A DNA stretch of 14,726 nucleotides from Pseudomonadota bacterium (lineage in GTDB: Bacteria > Myxococcota > UBA9042 > PHBI01). Location: contig SXIE01000402.1 of NCBI GenBank assembly GCA_005772945.1, positions 1-14,726 on the forward strand. The letters run 5' to 3'. The notes beneath the pieces are model-generated. The model was given only the letters and a program-made list of their open reading frames with translations, was not told where the DNA came from and did not search any database. Below are positions 13,431-14,726 of the stretch, one piece after another (position 1 is the first letter of the stretch; every line of letters begins with the position of its first letter). Both the position numbers and the translations under genes were made by a program.

Positions 13431-14407
13431 CGGCGCCCGACGAGGCCGCCCGACCAATCGCCACGCCGCCTGCGCTCCGACTCGTGCCACCGCTCGCTGA
13501 TTGCCAGGGCCGCGTCCGTCAATTTTCCCGATTCGAGAATCAGGACGGGCGCCGGGCTCGCGTCGGCTACGAGCTGCGCCCACGTCCACGCGGCCGCATC
13601 GGCGGTCGCGCGCATCCGCCGGTCGACGACCTCAAAAGCGAACTGGAGCGTCGCCCCCGCCGGGAGCGCGGCGCGCAGATCGGCGGCCAATTCCCGCGAC
13701 GGCTCGCGCGGCCCGACAGCGACGGCCGGGACTCCGTTGGCGAGCAACGCAATCGCGTCGAATGCATCGCGCGTCACGTACACGAGCACGTCGGCCGTGC
13801 CGCGCTGCGCGAGAAGGTGCCGCGCGTATGGCAAGCCCCACGGCCAGGCCGCGCACGTGACGTCGCCGGCAAATGCCGCGGGCCGGGTTGCGTCCTCGGG
13901 GCATGCCCATCGCCCCTCAAGGGCCGCAGCAGGGCGGCCAAACTGGTCCGGCCAGTCGATGATGAACTGCAGCGCGAACGCCTCGATCGTCTCCCCGCCG
14001 ACAATCCGGGCCACCCCCGTTCGCACGGCGGCCGCGACGAGACGGGGATCCCGGAGTAGCAGTCTCGGAACAAGCCCGCCGTGCGCCCCCAGCGACAGCC
14101 CGACGTTGTCGACGACCACCGGCGGGAGCCGGCGCTCGTGTACCGCCATGCGATCGCGGAGCGATCTCTTCGCGGCCTGCGCCCGGATGAACGTCGGCTG
14201 CGAAAAATCGATCCGCACCTTCGACGTCGCGCCCAGTCGGCGCAGGCACTGCTCACCTTCTCGGTTTTGGCCGGTGCCCCACGGAGCGACGTCTTGGGCA
14301 TGCGACCACCCGCCTTCCCGGGCGGTCTGCTCGAGATCGGCGAGCTGCTTTGCCTCGCGCTCCTCGGGCGTCAGCCTCACGGGCGCGGGGGTCTTCGATG
14401 CGCTCAT
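13427..14407 (-). CDS. TOPRIM-like protein of unknown function
   Basis: The 326-aa protein has a charged N-terminus (1-60), a middle part with VVVDNVGLSLG (97-107), and a TOPRIM-like segment where ADVLVYVTRDAFDAIALLAN (205-224) is followed by GVPAVAVGP. The Glu of the usual EG..DA motif is replaced, and I cannot confirm the DxD pair, so a nuclease or primase activity is doubtful. Similar degenerate TOPRIM proteins occur beside primases in phage replication modules. ATG 14407 has AGGAGG seven bases upstream. The start overlaps the TGA of the truncated upstream gene (ATGA), and the stop overlaps the start of the 37-aa gene. DUF-type proteins of other folds are not excluded. Confidence 0.65.
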   Translation of the reverse strand: MSASKTPAPVRLTPEEREAKQLADLEQTAREGGWSHAQDVAPWGTGQNREGEQCLRRLGATSKVRIDFSQPTFIRAQAAKRSLRDRMAVHERRLPPVVVDNVGLSLGAHGGLVPRLLLRDPRLVAAAVRTGVARIVGGETIEAFALQFIIDWPDQFGRPAAALEGRWACPEDATRPAAFAGDVTCAAWPWGLPYARHLLAQRGTADVLVYVTRDAFDAIALLANGVPAVAVGPREPSRELAADLRAALPAGATLQFAFEVVDRRMRATADAAAWTWAQLVADASPAPVLILESGKLTDAALAISERWHESERRRRGDWSGGLVGRR

Positions 14408-14587
14408 GGTGCCACCTCCTCAACGCTTGCGCGCAGCTGCAAGAGTGCGGCACTCCAGCTCGCGTCGGGCTCGCGTCGGGCAAGCTCCTCGACCACGCCA
14501 GCGCGCCACCCAACCGCGACCAACGGGCCAGCCTCGAGCAACGCAAACGAGACGGCCGTCTCGCCGGCGGCCTCGAGCGCCTCAGAA
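14404..14587 (-). pseudogene. 3' part of a small island gene, cut off by an IS
   Basis: Reading leftward, an open frame of about 60 codons ends in TGA at 14404-14406. It encodes an acidic, Leu/Ala-rich tail including ETAVSFALLEAGPLVAVGW and RREPDASWSAALLQLRAS. The stop overlaps the next gene's start as ATGA, just as in the rest of the operon, which shows the frame is genuine. Upstream it meets a stop at 14596-14598 with no ATG or early GTG between, and that point coincides with the presumed IS end at 14588. I infer that the 5' part was lost or displaced by the insertion. Function is unknown. Confidence 0.6.
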
Positions 14588-14726
14588 GTATCCGTTCAGG
14601 CCCCCGAAAAGCTGGATCGTTTCGATCACTTGCAAGCAGGGGGATCGACAGCGTGATCGCGCCGTGCTGTACGGTCGCGCGTGGACGCGGAGAAACGGAT
14701 CGCAGAGCTCGAAGCGCAGCTGGTCG
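14588..14726 (+). mobile_element. Left edge of a putative IS66-family insertion sequence (partial)
   Basis: GTATCCGTTCAGG at 14588-14600 resembles the GTAA-type ends of IS66-family elements. The coding pattern of the truncated gene stops at the same point. A plus-strand frame with an IS66-transposase-like coiled-coil beginning starts 93 bases inside (14681). The stretch between holds small palindromes (GATCG/CGATC at 14615-14627) but no gene. The other end is outside the window, so neither target duplication nor family can be confirmed. Confidence 0.45.
14681..14726 (+). CDS. N-terminus of a putative IS66-type transposase (partial, 3' end outside window)
   Basis: GTG 14681 opens a frame reading VDAEKRIAELEAQLV up to the window edge. 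A Glu/Lys/Leu heptad-like start of this kind is typical of IS66 TnpC transposases, which begin with a coiled coil, but it also occurs in unrelated coiled-coil proteins. An in-frame stop at 14654-14656 limits the start to this GTG. No strong ribosome-binding site is visible. It is divergent from the island operon. Confidence 0.4.
   Translation, partial: MDAEKRIAELEAQLV

Overview
The window is a very GC-rich bacterial segment with dense, mostly convergent or overlapping gene pairs. GC-rich third codon positions, two lipoproteins with low-complexity linkers, a eukaryote-like NTAQ1 and several mobile-element remnants would fit a myxobacterium-like organism (Myxococcota). That assignment is inference from general style; no marker gene settles it.

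Region 1 (1-2505) opens with the last 39 codons of a transposase and its presumed right end. An extended SDR oxidoreductase follows (284-1363, +), then a small unknown gene (1393-1710, -) and a DUF3105-like lipoprotein (1696-2340, +). A 60-bp repeat (138-197) recurs at 2436-2495 in the same orientation, so these three genes sit between two copies. The second copy overlaps a 122-bp palindromic, MITE-like element (2341-2462).

Region 2 (2506-7476) is a leftward four-gene cluster: a fold-type III PLP decarboxylase (4944-6239), a YbjN-like protein (4411-4875), a membrane-anchored unknown (3735-4391) and a class V aminotransferase (2506-3738). The last two overlap by four bases. A lipoprotein gene (6325-7476) diverges from the cluster.

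Region 3 begins at 7493 with a convincing bacterial homologue of NTAQ1, the protein N-terminal glutamine amidohydrolase of the N-degron pathway (7493-8071, -). Its start codon overlaps the stop codon of a tyrosine recombinase. From there to about 14587 everything reads leftward and looks like one integrated element: recombinase (8064-9194), HTH/excisionase-like protein (9005-9445), a 118-bp cluster of CCTTCAC heptamers (9468-9585), a DUF3987-type ATPase-like protein with an internal duplication (9562-11637), a DnaG-like CHC2/TOPRIM primase (11588-13003), a 105-aa unknown, a 37-aa micro-gene, a 326-aa TOPRIM-like protein and the tail of another small gene. All successive genes from the truncated one through the DUF3987 gene overlap by ATGA, TGATG or longer stop/start overlaps, pointing to one translationally coupled replication operon. 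The order integrase, HTH, ATPase, primase resembles phage satellites and small integrative replicons.

Region 4 (14588-14726) is the left edge of what looks like an IS66-family insertion sequence. It cuts off the 5' part of the first visible island gene, and probably the operon's original promoter. No rRNA, tRNA or CRISPR array was recognised. The distal end of the island lies outside the window.
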